From: Bacteroidota bacterium
Lineage (GTDB): Bacteria > Bacteroidota > Rhodothermia > Rhodothermales > UBA10348
Length of the DNA: 10,456 bases
Reading direction: 5' to 3'
Assembly: GCA_027620595.1 (NCBI GenBank)
Contig: JAQCDI010000058.1
Location: 1 to 10,456, forward strand
Shown: piece by piece, positions 1 to 7,683 of the stretch
How the letters are laid out: the number at the start of each line of letters is the position of its first letter
Numbering within the stretch: position 1 is the first letter of the stretch
Program-made: the position numbers and the translations under genes
Notes under the pieces: model-generated
The model's database searches: none
Seen by the model: the letters and a program-made list of their open reading frames with translations, nothing else
Told to the model about the DNA's origin: nothing

Positions 1-583
1 CGTGAGTTGGAACGCTGACCAGGGCGGCCCCCCACCGGTCAGAGGCCCTGTACGCAAAACCCAGATCCACTCCCACGGTACGGGCCGACAGCCCGTCATA
101 CAGTTCGCTCTGAAAGAATTGCAGGTTGATGCCGGCACTCAGCCGGGGCGAGAGGCGAAGCCCGAATGCAAGGAAACCGGCAAACTCATCCACCGACAAC
201 GTCCGGGTATGGAAGCCGCTGTTGTCCCGTCCATCGATATCGGAGACGGCAGCGTGGATCAAGCCCGCGGCAATCCCGGCTTTCTGTTGCAGCGGCGCTC
301 CAACCTGCAGCACCTGCAGCGACCGGTCGAAGGAAAGCGAGCTTACCGCTCCCTCAATGGACTGACCTGAGGCCAGCGGACTGAGGGCCGGATTGTACCA
401 CGGACTGGCCTCCCGGAATACATCGGCCGCCTGCGCGTTGCCCATGGCCGTGGCACGGGCGCCGAATCCCACGCGGGAAAACGAACCCGCATACTGGGCC
501 TGGGCAGGGATCCCCAGCAGGGCAGTCAGGAACAGGGTCGCCAACAATCCGGCGCCCGGATGGAAGCAGCGTCGGGTCATCAT
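1..583 (-). CDS. PorV/PorQ-family outer-membrane protein, C-terminus cut by window edge
   Basis: Only the first 194 codons are in the window; the frame is open to base 1. The product starts with a signal peptide (hydrophobic core about residues 11-25, likely cleavage after A-Q-A near residue 29). The mature N-terminus has the hallmark of PorV/PorQ-type barrels: G-A-R-A-T-A-M-G (41-48) followed by a W-Y-N-P-A segment (62-66), then alternating beta-strand sequence typical of an outer-membrane barrel. In type IX secretion PorV shuttles cargo to the attachment complex, but many paralogues have no proven role. The start overlaps the stop of the preceding gene as ATGA (580-583), and a second ATG follows at once, so the start is 583 or 580. 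The overlap suggests translational coupling to the upstream propeller protein. The family call is secure; assignment as true PorV rather than a paralogue is not. Confidence 0.8.
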   Translation of the reverse strand, partial: MMTRRCFHPGAGLLATLFLTALLGIPAQAQYAGSFSRVGFGARATAMGNAQAADVFREASPWYNPALSPLASGQSIEGAVSSLSFDRSLQVLQVGAPLQQKAGIAAGLIHAAVSDIDGRDNSGFHTRTLSVDEFAGFLAFGLRLSPRLSAGINLQFFQSELYDGLSARTVGVDLGFAYRASDRWGAALVSVPTH

Positions 584-2190
584 TCAATTACCAGGATCTT
601 GCCTCGGAACCGGGAGGATCCGACCTGCACTTCGTAGAAATAGGTGCCATTGGCCACCTGGATACCTCGATCGTCCCGCCCGTCCCATTCCACTTCGGAC
701 GCGCCCGAAAGGTAGCCGGCACGCCAGTCGCGGACCCGATTCATGCCAAAGTCGAACACGCGGACAGTGGCCGCATCGGACGTGCCTGCATCGAACTTGA
801 TGCGGATCCGGCCATCGCCACCCGGAGAAAACGGATTCGGGTAGGCATAGGTGTCCACAGAGGGTACTGCAGTGGATGGCTGATCGGGACGCAGCGGTAC
901 ATCCACCCGGAAAAGGCTCCACGTCAGGCCGTTGTCCCGCGAAAGGAGGAGTCCGTCGGAGGTCCCGACCCAGAGCCGTCCGTTTGCGTGTTCCACCGAA
1001 AAGACATCACTGTCCTCGCGCAGACGGCGCGAGGGGTCCAGGCGATCCCTGAATTGCTGGATGGAATTCCAACTCCGCCCGCCGTCATCCGAATGGAAAA
1101 GCCCCCCATCCCCGGCCACATAGACGCGCGCGCCATCGAAGGCAAAGTCATAGACGCGTTCACCCAACAACGTCTGTCGGAAGGTCTGTCCGCCATCCTC
1201 GGTGACCGTGACGCCGAACTGTCCGGTGCCACCGCCGGATTCGCTCGTATTCCAGGTGGCCATCCAGACAGCGCCGGTGGCGCCCAGTGGCTGTTCTTCG
1301 ATCGAAATTATCCAGTCTCCGGTAAGGGAATTCGATGTGCCGTCGGCCTTGAACTTGGTCCAGGAAATTCCACCGTCCTCGGAGCGGTTCAAGCCTCCCG
1401 CCGTTCCGGCCCAGATACGACCGGAGCGCTCCACCAGGACAGAAAAGCCCATGTGATTGAGCGAGCCATTGCTTCCCCGACGCGGTTCCACCGAAAACGA
1501 ATAGGATCCGTCCGGCGCAATGTGGTCCAGATTGTCCGGCGGCAACACGACCCGGGACCAGGAACGCCCGGCATCCGATGATCGGCGCAGGCCGCTGGCC
1601 CACCCGGCCACGTAGATGGTGCCGTTGGTCGGATCCACGGCCACATCGAAAGGAGGACTCTGCTGCGGGACAATGACCGGAAGCGCCGGAAGGACGGAGT
1701 TGCCATAGGTCTCTGTATCCGCCTCCGGGCTGTCCAACTGCGGGTAGCGGTAGCCAAAGGTCCTTCCTCCATCCTCGGAGACAAGGAATCCGGCAGCCGT
1801 TTGAACGCTTTCTCCACCCGAGGCATCCGCACGCCCCAGACCCGCCACGATCAGGTCTCCATCGATATCCATGGAGAAAAGCCTGTTGGTCGTTCCGAAG
1901 AGGGAGTCCGTGACGGGCAGGTACCAAGTCAGTCCTTCATCGAAGGAATGGTTCAGGAAGGGTCCCACCCAGACGGTCGAACCGTCCAGATGCAGGTTGG
2001 CCACGCTGTTGGACAGGATCCCGTAAGGACTCAGATCCGGTTCGCCCGAGGACGCCTGACGGGCTGCCGCTGATCGGCTGGCACCCGCGGTGAAGATCAA
2101 CACGCCGGCCAGGATGACGCCCCGGATCAGGGTGGCAACCCGGACCGAAGGCACGCATTTCCGTCGTTTCCGTTGCTGGGTGGATGTCAT
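580..2190 (-). CDS. Secreted Asp-box (BNR) beta-propeller protein with FlgD-like/T9SS-type C-terminal sorting domain
   Basis: Encodes 536 residues from the ATG at 2190, which follows the previous stop by one base (TAA-A-ATG). The frame stays open to 2283, but that extension lies inside the previous gene and would bury the signal peptide, so 2190 is preferred. Domains: a basic N-terminus plus hydrophobic segment (about 18-36, signal peptide); seven Asp-box motifs (S/T-x-D-x-G-x-x-W/F) at about 82, 138, 204, 270, 330, 367 and 417; and a C-terminal beta-sandwich from about 447 with Y-P-N-P-F (450-454), W-D-G-R-D-D (502-507) and N-G-T-Y-F-Y (514-519). That ending matches FlgD-like Ig and Por secretion (type A) sorting domains, so export to the surface through a type IX-like route is inferred. 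Seven Asp-boxes fit a seven-bladed sialidase/sortilin-type propeller. No enzyme residues are evident; a binding or scaffold role is as likely as hydrolysis. Confidence 0.8.
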   Translation of the reverse strand: MTSTQQRKRRKCVPSVRVATLIRGVILAGVLIFTAGASRSAAARQASSGEPDLSPYGILSNSVANLHLDGSTVWVGPFLNHSFDEGLTWYLPVTDSLFGTTNRLFSMDIDGDLIVAGLGRADASGGESVQTAAGFLVSEDGGRTFGYRYPQLDSPEADTETYGNSVLPALPVIVPQQSPPFDVAVDPTNGTIYVAGWASGLRRSSDAGRSWSRVVLPPDNLDHIAPDGSYSFSVEPRRGSNGSLNHMGFSVLVERSGRIWAGTAGGLNRSEDGGISWTKFKADGTSNSLTGDWIISIEEQPLGATGAVWMATWNTSESGGGTGQFGVTVTEDGGQTFRQTLLGERVYDFAFDGARVYVAGDGGLFHSDDGGRSWNSIQQFRDRLDPSRRLREDSDVFSVEHANGRLWVGTSDGLLLSRDNGLTWSLFRVDVPLRPDQPSTAVPSVDTYAYPNPFSPGGDGRIRIKFDAGTSDAATVRVFDFGMNRVRDWRAGYLSGASEVEWDGRDDRGIQVANGTYFYEVQVGSSRFRGKILVIE

Positions 2191-2191
2191 T

Positions 2192-3034
2192 TTACTGCAC
2201 TTCAAGGGTTCTCGCCTCCGCTGCACTCCGCAGTCCACTGCGATCCACTGCACGGAACTCGAAGGAATAGGTCCCCGGTGCATTGGTGCTCTCCAACTGG
2301 ATGGTCAATGTGAACCGGCCATCGCCCGCGGTTTGGTCCCCGCTGGCACCGAAACCAGCGTTGCAGACGCCCGCCCCGCCATCGTCACACAACCGGAGGG
2401 TGGCCCCTCCGTTGACGATGACCTCCACGAACGCCACATTCTCGATCCCGTCCGGATCGGAGACAGCGGCCACAATCGAAATGCTGAGTGGCGGCTGGCC
2501 GCTACCCGGTCGGGTAACCTGGGCCGGCATGTCAATGGACGTGATTTCCGGTGGCTGGCTCGACGCACTGACTTCGATGCTGGCGTAGACCACGTTGCTT
2601 ATCAGGCCGGCGTCATCGGAAGCAAAGGCGGAAACGTGGAAAGGGCCGCCCGAGGCCCGGGGCACGTTCAGGGCAAGGGTGGCCTGGATACGGCCGGAGC
2701 CCGAAAGCGGGACTTCCGCCGTGGCCAGGGGCGCTGCGCCGGCGGCCGCTGTCCTGATGACGACGAAGAAGGTGGACAAGTCACGGTTTTCGTCGGCCAC
2801 ATCGGCTGAGACGGTCACGGTGGCCGAAACCGTGTCCCCTGACCCTGGCAACTGGTCGAGGGCCAGGAGGGTCGGTGTCACATCGATGTTGCTGACGGTC
2901 GGTGCCGCAGCATCCGGATCGGACGGCCCGGGAGCGGAATCACATCCGGCGGGCAGCAGGAGCACCAGGGAAAGACCCAGTATGGCCAACAGGCCCCGAG
3001 AGGGTCTTGGAGAGGAAAGGGAAACGTTCCGCAC
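2192..3034 (-). CDS. Secreted lipoprotein with two Ig-like domains
   Basis: Encodes 280 residues from a GTG at 3034. This is the only usable start: a stop lies five codons upstream with no other start between. The N-terminus has a basic patch, a hydrophobic run (14-27) and L-P-A-G-C with Cys31 as the lipidation site; proline at -3 is unusual for the canonical lipobox. After a short linker rich in P, S, D and A come two repeats of about 110 residues with beta-rich Ig/cadherin-like character (about 45-155 and 161-280), including D-P-D-G (193-196), A-G-D-G-R-F (236-241) and a final domain ending in R-A-V-D-R-S-G. Cys216 and Cys224 could form a local disulfide. It is the first gene of the cassette with the propeller and PorV-like genes, so a cell-envelope anchor or partner role is inferred. 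No enzymatic motif is visible and no named family is recognised. Confidence 0.75.
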   Translation of the reverse strand: MRNVSLSSPRPSRGLLAILGLSLVLLLPAGCDSAPGPSDPDAAAPTVSNIDVTPTLLALDQLPGSGDTVSATVTVSADVADENRDLSTFFVVIRTAAAGAAPLATAEVPLSGSGRIQATLALNVPRASGGPFHVSAFASDDAGLISNVVYASIEVSASSQPPEITSIDMPAQVTRPGSGQPPLSISIVAAVSDPDGIENVAFVEVIVNGGATLRLCDDGGAGVCNAGFGASGDQTAGDGRFTLTIQLESTNAPGTYSFEFRAVDRSGLRSAAEARTLEVQ

Positions 3035-3061
3035 GCGTGGTTCAGGTCAGGGACGAACCGG

Positions 3062-3082
3062 AAAACGTGGCACCATGCCACG
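3062..3082 (-). terminator. Hairpin plus U4 in the lipoprotein leader (terminator or attenuator candidate)
   Basis: A perfect 17-base dyad, CGTGGCA-TGG-TGCCACG read on the minus strand, is followed directly by TTTT. It resembles a short intrinsic terminator for transcripts coming from the M50 protease gene, which ends 143 bases upstream. The GTG of the lipoprotein gene is only 31 bases downstream of the stem, too close for a separate promoter in between, so it more likely sits in that gene's leader as an attenuator or stability hairpin. The U-run is short. Confidence 0.35.
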
Positions 3083-3224
3083 CCTCGGTCCATCCGGAAA
3101 GGCCCTCAACGAGAAGGTGGTAACAAACGGGCGGGAGCGGTGAACGTTTCGGAGAAAAGAAGGGGAAGTCGGGCAGCGCGGATCCTTTGTGGGATGTCCT
3201 CTGGATACAATCAGGAAGCCCTCT

Positions 3225-4412
3225 TCACCCAATGTACAGCGGTTTGAAGCTGAAGCACAGGGCAAAAATGAGCATAGAGGCAATGGCCAGGACTTTCCGA
3301 CGCGTCGTCAGCGGCTCCATCCACGCCACCGGAGGGTGTTCCACACGGATGAGCAGCACGATGAGCAGACACCAGACCAACCAACCACTGTAGGCAAAAG
3401 AATCCACGACGGCTGGAACGCGCAGTCCGACGGCAGTGGCGAGGGTCAACCCGAACACGGCGCCGATGACCTGCCCCAGGCGTCCATCGAAAATGCGCAG
3501 CCCATACAGGAAGAACAGCGTGGCCAAAGCCATCCACGAAGCTTCCCGGGCAGGCAGGTTCCATGCCTCCAGGACGGGGCCGAATTCCACGATGAATCCG
3601 ATACCGCCCGACCAGAGCAGGATCAGGACGAAAGCGCGGGCTATGCGTCGGTGCCACAACGGACCGACCAGGGCGTACAGGATATGCCCCCCGTCAAGCT
3701 GCCCTACGGGAAGCAGATTCAGCGCGGTGAAAAAGAGCCCGAGCCATCCGGCAAAAAGCACCGGGTAGTGGTACATCTCCCACATCGGAGGCACGCCGTC
3801 GAACGCCTGGGACAGGAGCCAATAGAGCGGCGTCATGCCGATCGTGAGGTTGAAGGTTTCCCCTCCCTGCGGTGCGGGTAGGGGATGATCCGGAAAGGCT
3901 CCATGGGTGGCAATCCACGTCTTGAGCGCCTCATGCCCCGGGAAACCGTCCACATAGTTCACATCAGGGAGCGTGGCGAACCCTGCGATCAGGACGCCGA
4001 GGGCCACCACGAAGCCTGCCAGCGGCCCGGCTGCCCCGATGTCGAACAATTTGCGCATGCTCGGCACTTGCTCGCGGATCCGGATCACGGCGCCGAACGT
4101 GCCGATGCCATTGAACGGAAACGGGATGTAGTACGGAAGCGACACCGCCACCCGGTGCAGCCGGGCCGCGAAATAGTGACCGAACTCGTGCACCGTCAGG
4201 AACAGCAGAAGGCTTCCTCCGAAGCGCAATCCATCAAGAAGGAACGCCGGGGAGATCGGGACCGGACCGATGTGGAAAAGCGCAGGGGACGCTTCATAGA
4301 CCAGATACCGCCCTGCCATTTCCGCTCCGGCGAACACCGTCGTGGCCAGGGTCAGCAGGAAGAGCAGCGCGTGCAGCCAGTATCTATCTCGGAATCCGGG
4401 GCCAGCGTGCAT
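3225..4412 (-). CDS. Site-2-protease family (M50) intramembrane zinc metalloprotease
   Basis: Encodes a 395-residue polytopic membrane protein with many hydrophobic segments (for example 13-30, 60-75, 132-147, 218-235, 262-278, 341-356 and 374-390). Metal-site motifs are intact: H-E-F-G-H (75-79), supplying two His ligands and the catalytic Glu, and N-L-L-P-V-G-Q-L-D-G-G (232-242), with Asp240 as the expected third zinc ligand. The G-A-A-G-P-L-A-G-F stretch (126-134) and the overall layout resemble EGY1/plant-cyanobacterial-type M50 proteins rather than RseP: no PDZ domain is apparent. Such enzymes cut substrates within the membrane; the substrate here is unknown. The ATG lies two bases after the aminotransferase stop (TAA-GC-ATG), so it is the last gene of the six-gene operon. 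The family call is firm, the physiological role is not. Confidence 0.9.
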   Translation of the reverse strand: MHAGPGFRDRYWLHALLFLLTLATTVFAGAEMAGRYLVYEASPALFHIGPVPISPAFLLDGLRFGGSLLLFLTVHEFGHYFAARLHRVAVSLPYYIPFPFNGIGTFGAVIRIREQVPSMRKLFDIGAAGPLAGFVVALGVLIAGFATLPDVNYVDGFPGHEALKTWIATHGAFPDHPLPAPQGGETFNLTIGMTPLYWLLSQAFDGVPPMWEMYHYPVLFAGWLGLFFTALNLLPVGQLDGGHILYALVGPLWHRRIARAFVLILLWSGGIGFIVEFGPVLEAWNLPAREASWMALATLFFLYGLRIFDGRLGQVIGAVFGLTLATAVGLRVPAVVDSFAYSGWLVWCLLIVLLIRVEHPPVAWMEPLTTRRKVLAIASMLIFALCFSFKPLYIG

Positions 4413-4414
4413 GC

Positions 4415-5626
4415 TTATGGCCGCTTCAGGAGGCCAAATGCCGCGTCAAGGCGGTCACAGGCGGTCATCAGGTCGGTTTCGGATGCCGCGTAGGACAGCC
4501 GGATACCGGTAGGCCCTCCGAAGGCCTGGCCCGGCACGAGTGCCACATCATGCTGATTGAGGATATACATGCACAGGTCCTGGGTGTCCCGGATCACCTC
4601 TCCCGTGGGCGTCCGGCTGCCGAGCCACTCCCCGATATCCGGGAACAGGTAAAAGGCCCCTTCCGGCCTGGGGCATACCACACCAGGTATGGCCGCAAGT
4701 CGCTCCAGCATCAGATCCCGGCGCTTGCGGAACGCCCGGACCATCTCCTGTACGATGGCGATATCCATGTTCAGGGCAGCGATTCCAGCCACCTGCGTTA
4801 TGGTGGAAGGCGCCGAGGTAAGCTGACTCTGAAGGGTGGCGGCTGCCTTGACGATCGGCAATTCGGCAGCGAGATAGCCAAGACGCCAGCCCGTCATGGC
4901 ATACGCTTTCGAGAATCCGTTGATGGTCACGGTTCGCTCTTTCATTCCCTCCCAGGTGGCAATGGAGCGATGGGGCACGTCATATACGATGTGCTCGTAG
5001 ATCTCATCGGAAATCACGAAAATCCCCGGGTGCCGCCGCAACACCTCGACCAGGCCTTCCAGCATTTCCGGGGTGTAGACACCACCGGTGGGGTTCGAGG
5101 GAGAGCACAGGATCAGGACCCGCGTGCGCTCGGTGATGGCTGCCTCCAGCTGCTCGGGAGCAAGAAGGTAGTCCGAGGCAACCGTGGTCGGCACGATGAC
5201 CGGCCCCCCCCCGGCGAGCCGAACCATTTCGGGATAGCTCACCCAAAAGGGAGCCGGAATCAGTACTTCATCTCCGTCGCGAACCAGCGCAAGTACGGAC
5301 TGGGCCACCGACTGCTTTGCGCCGTTGGAGCACAGGATCTGTTCCGGTCTGTACGAAAGGCCGTTTTCCCGCTGCAATTTGGCAGCGATGGCTTCCCGAA
5401 GTTCCGGATACCCGGCATTCGGGGTATAGTAGGTGTGACCTTCCCGGATGGCCCGAATACCCGCTTCGGCAATCACTTCCGGCGTGGCAAAGTCGGGCTC
5501 GCCGGCACTCAGACCGATCACCGGATGACCGGCACGTTTGCGGGCATCAGCGGCAGCTGTCATGGCCAGGGTGGCCGATGGCTGCATGGACGCTACACGG
5601 GCGTTGAATTCGATGGAAGAAGCCAA
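4415..5626 (-). CDS. Pyridoxal phosphate-dependent aminotransferase, aspartate aminotransferase type (class I)
   Basis: Encodes 403 residues, the usual length for a class I fold-type I aminotransferase of the AspB/AatA (Ib) group. Visible landmarks: S-A-G-E-P-D-F (40-46), W128 stacking position, S-P-S-N-P-T-G (175-181) with Asn178, S-D-E-I-Y (206-210) with Asp207 and Tyr210 for PLP, G-F-S-K (237-240) with Lys240 as the Schiff-base lysine, G-W-R-L-G-Y (246-251) with the phosphate-binding Arg248, and G-I-R-L-S (374-378) with Arg376 for the substrate carboxylate. The likely reaction is aspartate plus 2-oxoglutarate to oxaloacetate plus glutamate; related enzymes use prephenate or other amino donors. 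The start is TTG at 5626: the only in-frame codon before it that could start is a CTG at 5635, and the first ATG (5587) would remove the conserved N-R-V-like helix. It follows coaD by 27 bases in the operon. Confidence 0.92.
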   Translation of the reverse strand: MASSIEFNARVASMQPSATLAMTAAADARKRAGHPVIGLSAGEPDFATPEVIAEAGIRAIREGHTYYTPNAGYPELREAIAAKLQRENGLSYRPEQILCSNGAKQSVAQSVLALVRDGDEVLIPAPFWVSYPEMVRLAGGGPVIVPTTVASDYLLAPEQLEAAITERTRVLILCSPSNPTGGVYTPEMLEGLVEVLRRHPGIFVISDEIYEHIVYDVPHRSIATWEGMKERTVTINGFSKAYAMTGWRLGYLAAELPIVKAAATLQSQLTSAPSTITQVAGIAALNMDIAIVQEMVRAFRKRRDLMLERLAAIPGVVCPRPEGAFYLFPDIGEWLGSRTPTGEVIRDTQDLCMYILNQHDVALVPGQAFGGPTGIRLSYAASETDLMTACDRLDAAFGLLKRP

Positions 5627-5653
5627 AGGACGCAGGAATCAAAGGTGAAGGGT

Positions 5654-6154
5654 TCAATCGTTGCGCATGGCTCGCAACACAGGCTCGGGCACAAAAGAGG
5701 ACACGTCCCCGCCGTAACGATGGATTTCCCGGACGATGGATGCCGTGATCAGGGCGTGCTCCTCACTGGGCATCAAAAATACGGTCTCGACCTGCGGTGC
5801 CAACCGACGGTTGGCGAAAGCCATGCGAAACTCGTAATCGAAATCTGCCACTTGGCGCAATCCTCGGACTAGGGCGGATGCGCCCGAGCGCGCCGCATGA
5901 TCGGCCAGCAGACCGTCGAAGACCACCACACGCACGTTGTCCAGGTGCCCGCTGCAGGCTTCGATCAGGGCCTTTCGCTTGTCCGTCGGAAAGAATCCGC
6001 TTTTTTCCGAGTTGCGGGCAATGGTGACTTCCACTCGATCAAACAGTCGGCAGGCCCGCTCCAGGATGTCCAGATGCCCCAGCGTGAATGGATCAAAGGA
6101 TCCAGGGTAGAGCGCCAATCCTGTGCGATGCATTTTCGACTGATCCATGGTCAT
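5654..6154 (-). CDS. coaD: Phosphopantetheine adenylyltransferase CoaD
   Basis: Catalyses ATP plus 4'-phosphopantetheine to dephospho-CoA, the penultimate step of coenzyme A synthesis, in the cytoplasm. From the ATG at 6154 the protein has 166 residues. It shows the nucleotidyltransferase signature Y-P-G-S-F-D-P (16-22) with T-L-G-H (24-27), R-G-L-R (97-100) in the substrate pocket, and I-T-A-S-I-V-R-E-I (136-144), the counterpart of the S-S-S-x-V-R/K-E motif. The frame stays open to 6229, but that extension would overlap rsmD by about 60 bases. ATGs at 6154, 6148 and 6133 are all possible; the last gives 159 residues, the length of the E. coli enzyme. No Shine-Dalgarno separates them; 6154 was chosen as the first ATG after the rsmD stop (16-base gap). 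Confidence 0.95.
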   Translation of the reverse strand: MTMDQSKMHRTGLALYPGSFDPFTLGHLDILERACRLFDRVEVTIARNSEKSGFFPTDKRKALIEACSGHLDNVRVVVFDGLLADHAARSGASALVRGLRQVADFDYEFRMAFANRRLAPQVETVFLMPSEEHALITASIVREIHRYGGDVSSFVPEPVLRAMRND

Positions 6155-6170
6155 GTCGGGAAAAGGAAGA

Positions 6171-6722
6171 TCACTGTGACGCCCCAGCCGCGCCACGATA
6201 GACAGCAACGGCCGATTTACCGTACTCACGGCGCAGCTCCAACTGCTCCCGTTCGGCTACGGGCCGCTTACGGTCGTGTTCCAGCAGGAACACGCCATCC
6301 GGCGTCAAGAGTGGCACTACGGCGTCGACGAGAGCTTCCGCACCCTCGGCGTGATACGGAGGATCGGCCAGGATAAGGTCGAATGTCCCGGCAGGCTGTG
6401 CCACTGCCCACTCGAGGACGGATGAACGCACGAACCGACAAGGAGCATGTTCGTCCAGGGACAAGGCATTCTGCTGGGCGAGCCTGATGGATTGGGCGTC
6501 CCGGTCCACGAACTCCACCCACCCAGCGCCGCGGCTGTAGGCTTCAAGCCCCAAGGATCCACTTCCACAGAACAGGTCGGCCACTCGGGCTCCATCCAGA
6601 TCGATGCGGGAGCCAACCAGGTTGAACATGGCCTCCCGGGTTCGATCTGTCGTCGGACGGATATCCCGTCCTTGAGGGGAGGCAAGGACCCGACGTTTGA
6701 ATCGCCCTCCAATGATGCGCAT
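6171..6722 (-). CDS. rsmD: 16S rRNA (guanine(966)-N2)-methyltransferase RsmD
   Basis: SAM-dependent methyltransferase acting on G966 (E. coli numbering) of 16S rRNA during 30S assembly. The 183-residue product has the family's N-terminal M-R-I-I-G-G-x-x-K-x-R, R-P-T-T-D-R-T-R-E-A-M-F-N (22-34), the SAM-binding motif D-L-F-C-G-S-G-S-L-G (49-58), the acidic D-R-D (73-75) at the end of strand 2, and the catalytic D-P-P-Y (120-123). The start at 6722 is chosen over the open frame to 6803 because the upstream codons lie inside the preceding gene and homology starts at M-R-I-I-G-G. An A-G-G-T sits about seven bases before the ATG, spanning the stop of the previous gene. The rsmD-coaD order is widespread in bacteria. 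Confidence 0.95.
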   Translation of the reverse strand: MRIIGGRFKRRVLASPQGRDIRPTTDRTREAMFNLVGSRIDLDGARVADLFCGSGSLGLEAYSRGAGWVEFVDRDAQSIRLAQQNALSLDEHAPCRFVRSSVLEWAVAQPAGTFDLILADPPYHAEGAEALVDAVVPLLTPDGVFLLEHDRKRPVAEREQLELRREYGKSAVAVYRGAAGASQ

Positions 6723-6729
6723 GGCAGAC

Positions 6730-7629
6730 CTACTGGATGGCGGATCCGATGACCGGAACGAACGCCTCGATGGGGAAATCCTGGCCGAAGCGCTCGTCCT
6801 CAAGGTCCACGATCACACCGGGATTGAGCATTCGCACCCGATCCCCGAATGCCGCCGGCAAAGCGGTTGCAACTACTTCCGAGGCGCGAGGACCGTAGAC
6901 AAAGACGCCATCCACCTCGTGCCAGGCCCGACCGAAGCGGCTGCAGGCCAACAGCGCCTGATAGGCACAGTCTGAAGGATGAACGGTTCGCACGTGGTCC
7001 TGCGTCAGGGGTTCGGCCCCCTGCATCAGGATGATGTCCGTGCTGCCTTCCTGACAGCCCAGCAACAGATACAGCCGACCTGGCAACTGTTCGCGATGTG
7101 CGATGTGACGGAAAGCCAGCGTCGTGGCCATCATGGACGGCGAAAGCTGGGCAGGCATGCCCGGGAAAACCGATACCACATCCTTGAGCACGGCCGAAAC
7201 CGTTTCGTCAATGTGGGTCACGGCGAAACGTTGCGCGCCGGAATCTGGATTCGTGCGTAGATGGGCCGGGAAAACATCCCCGCCTTCGCGGTTGCCCGTG
7301 AAAAGGCGCGTCTCGTACCCGATCAATGCGCTCCGTTGGTTCACGTCCGCTTCCACGGGAACCGCCGTCGTGAAACGTGTCTGCATGTCCGAGGGAATCA
7401 CGAAACGGAAGGCCGTTGCCTCGGTGTCGCGGAAAATGTCCCCCAATGCCTCCTTCACCGCTGACCGGAAGTGTGCCGGACCGGAACCGAACACGACATC
7501 GGAAGCATTGAACTCGAATTCGCAATTACCCAGCCGGAGCAGGCGGTAATGACCATCGGCGTGCTCGACCTCTGCATAACGCATGAGATCTCCGCTGAAT
7601 TCGACTCCTGCGGTGGACAGACCTGCCAT
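6730..7629 (-). CDS. Degenerate ASKHA-fold protein, PilM-like or DUF3822-like, unknown function
   Basis: Encodes 299 residues, with no signal peptide or membrane segment, so cytoplasmic. The pattern suggests an actin/hexokinase (ASKHA) fold: an opening strand G-V-E-F-S-G-D-L-M-R-Y-A-E-V-E (8-22) where ATP-using members have a phosphate-1 loop; a second R-L-Y-L-L-L-G-C-Q-E-G-S-T-D-I-I (185-200) at the phosphate-2 position; G-V-F-V-Y-G-P-R-A-S (241-250) like an adenosine motif; and a final A-F-V-P-V-I-G-S-A-I, similar to the PilM ending. The usual catalytic or metal-binding Asp in the first two loops looks absent, so it may not hydrolyse ATP. In Flavobacteria a DUF3822 protein commonly precedes rsmD; this gene, seven bases before rsmD, may be the counterpart. 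Both family links are inferred from pattern and position. ATG start at 7629. Confidence 0.6.
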   Translation of the reverse strand: MAGLSTAGVEFSGDLMRYAEVEHADGHYRLLRLGNCEFEFNASDVVFGSGPAHFRSAVKEALGDIFRDTEATAFRFVIPSDMQTRFTTAVPVEADVNQRSALIGYETRLFTGNREGGDVFPAHLRTNPDSGAQRFAVTHIDETVSAVLKDVVSVFPGMPAQLSPSMMATTLAFRHIAHREQLPGRLYLLLGCQEGSTDIILMQGAEPLTQDHVRTVHPSDCAYQALLACSRFGRAWHEVDGVFVYGPRASEVVATALPAAFGDRVRMLNPGVIVDLEDERFGQDFPIEAFVPVIGSAIQ

Positions 7630-7649
7630 GGAATAACCGTCTTGTCTGC

Positions 7650-7667
7650 CACCCTGAACACAGGGTG
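7650..7667. other. Small perfect hairpin between two operon genes
   Basis: Seven-base inverted repeat CACCCTG-AACA-CAGGGTG in the 54-base gap between the bitopic membrane-protein gene and the PilM/DUF3822-like gene. There is no T-run on either side, so it is unlikely to be an intrinsic terminator; an mRNA-processing or stability element between operon genes is possible. Confidence 0.3.
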
Positions 7668-7683
7668 CGGCTAAGGGAATCGT

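Noticed and set aside
354..587. 77-codon minus-strand frame at the PorV-like gene start
   Set aside because: It is a shifted frame; the true frame beginning at 583 gives a signal peptide and PorV/PorQ motifs and stays open to base 1.
1160..1927. 255-codon minus-strand frame inside the propeller gene
   Set aside because: Same strand, different frame, with low-complexity R/G-rich translation; the Asp-box frame is clearly the coding one.
2191..2283. Upstream extension of the propeller gene to an earlier ATG
   Set aside because: It would overlap the lipoprotein gene and place about 31 extra residues before the signal peptide.
4550..5872. 440-codon open frame on the plus strand opposite the aminotransferase and coaD
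   Set aside because: Antisense to two well-supported genes; the translation has no domain character.
7650..7667. Hairpin considered as an intrinsic terminator splitting the operon
   Set aside because: No T-run follows on either strand.
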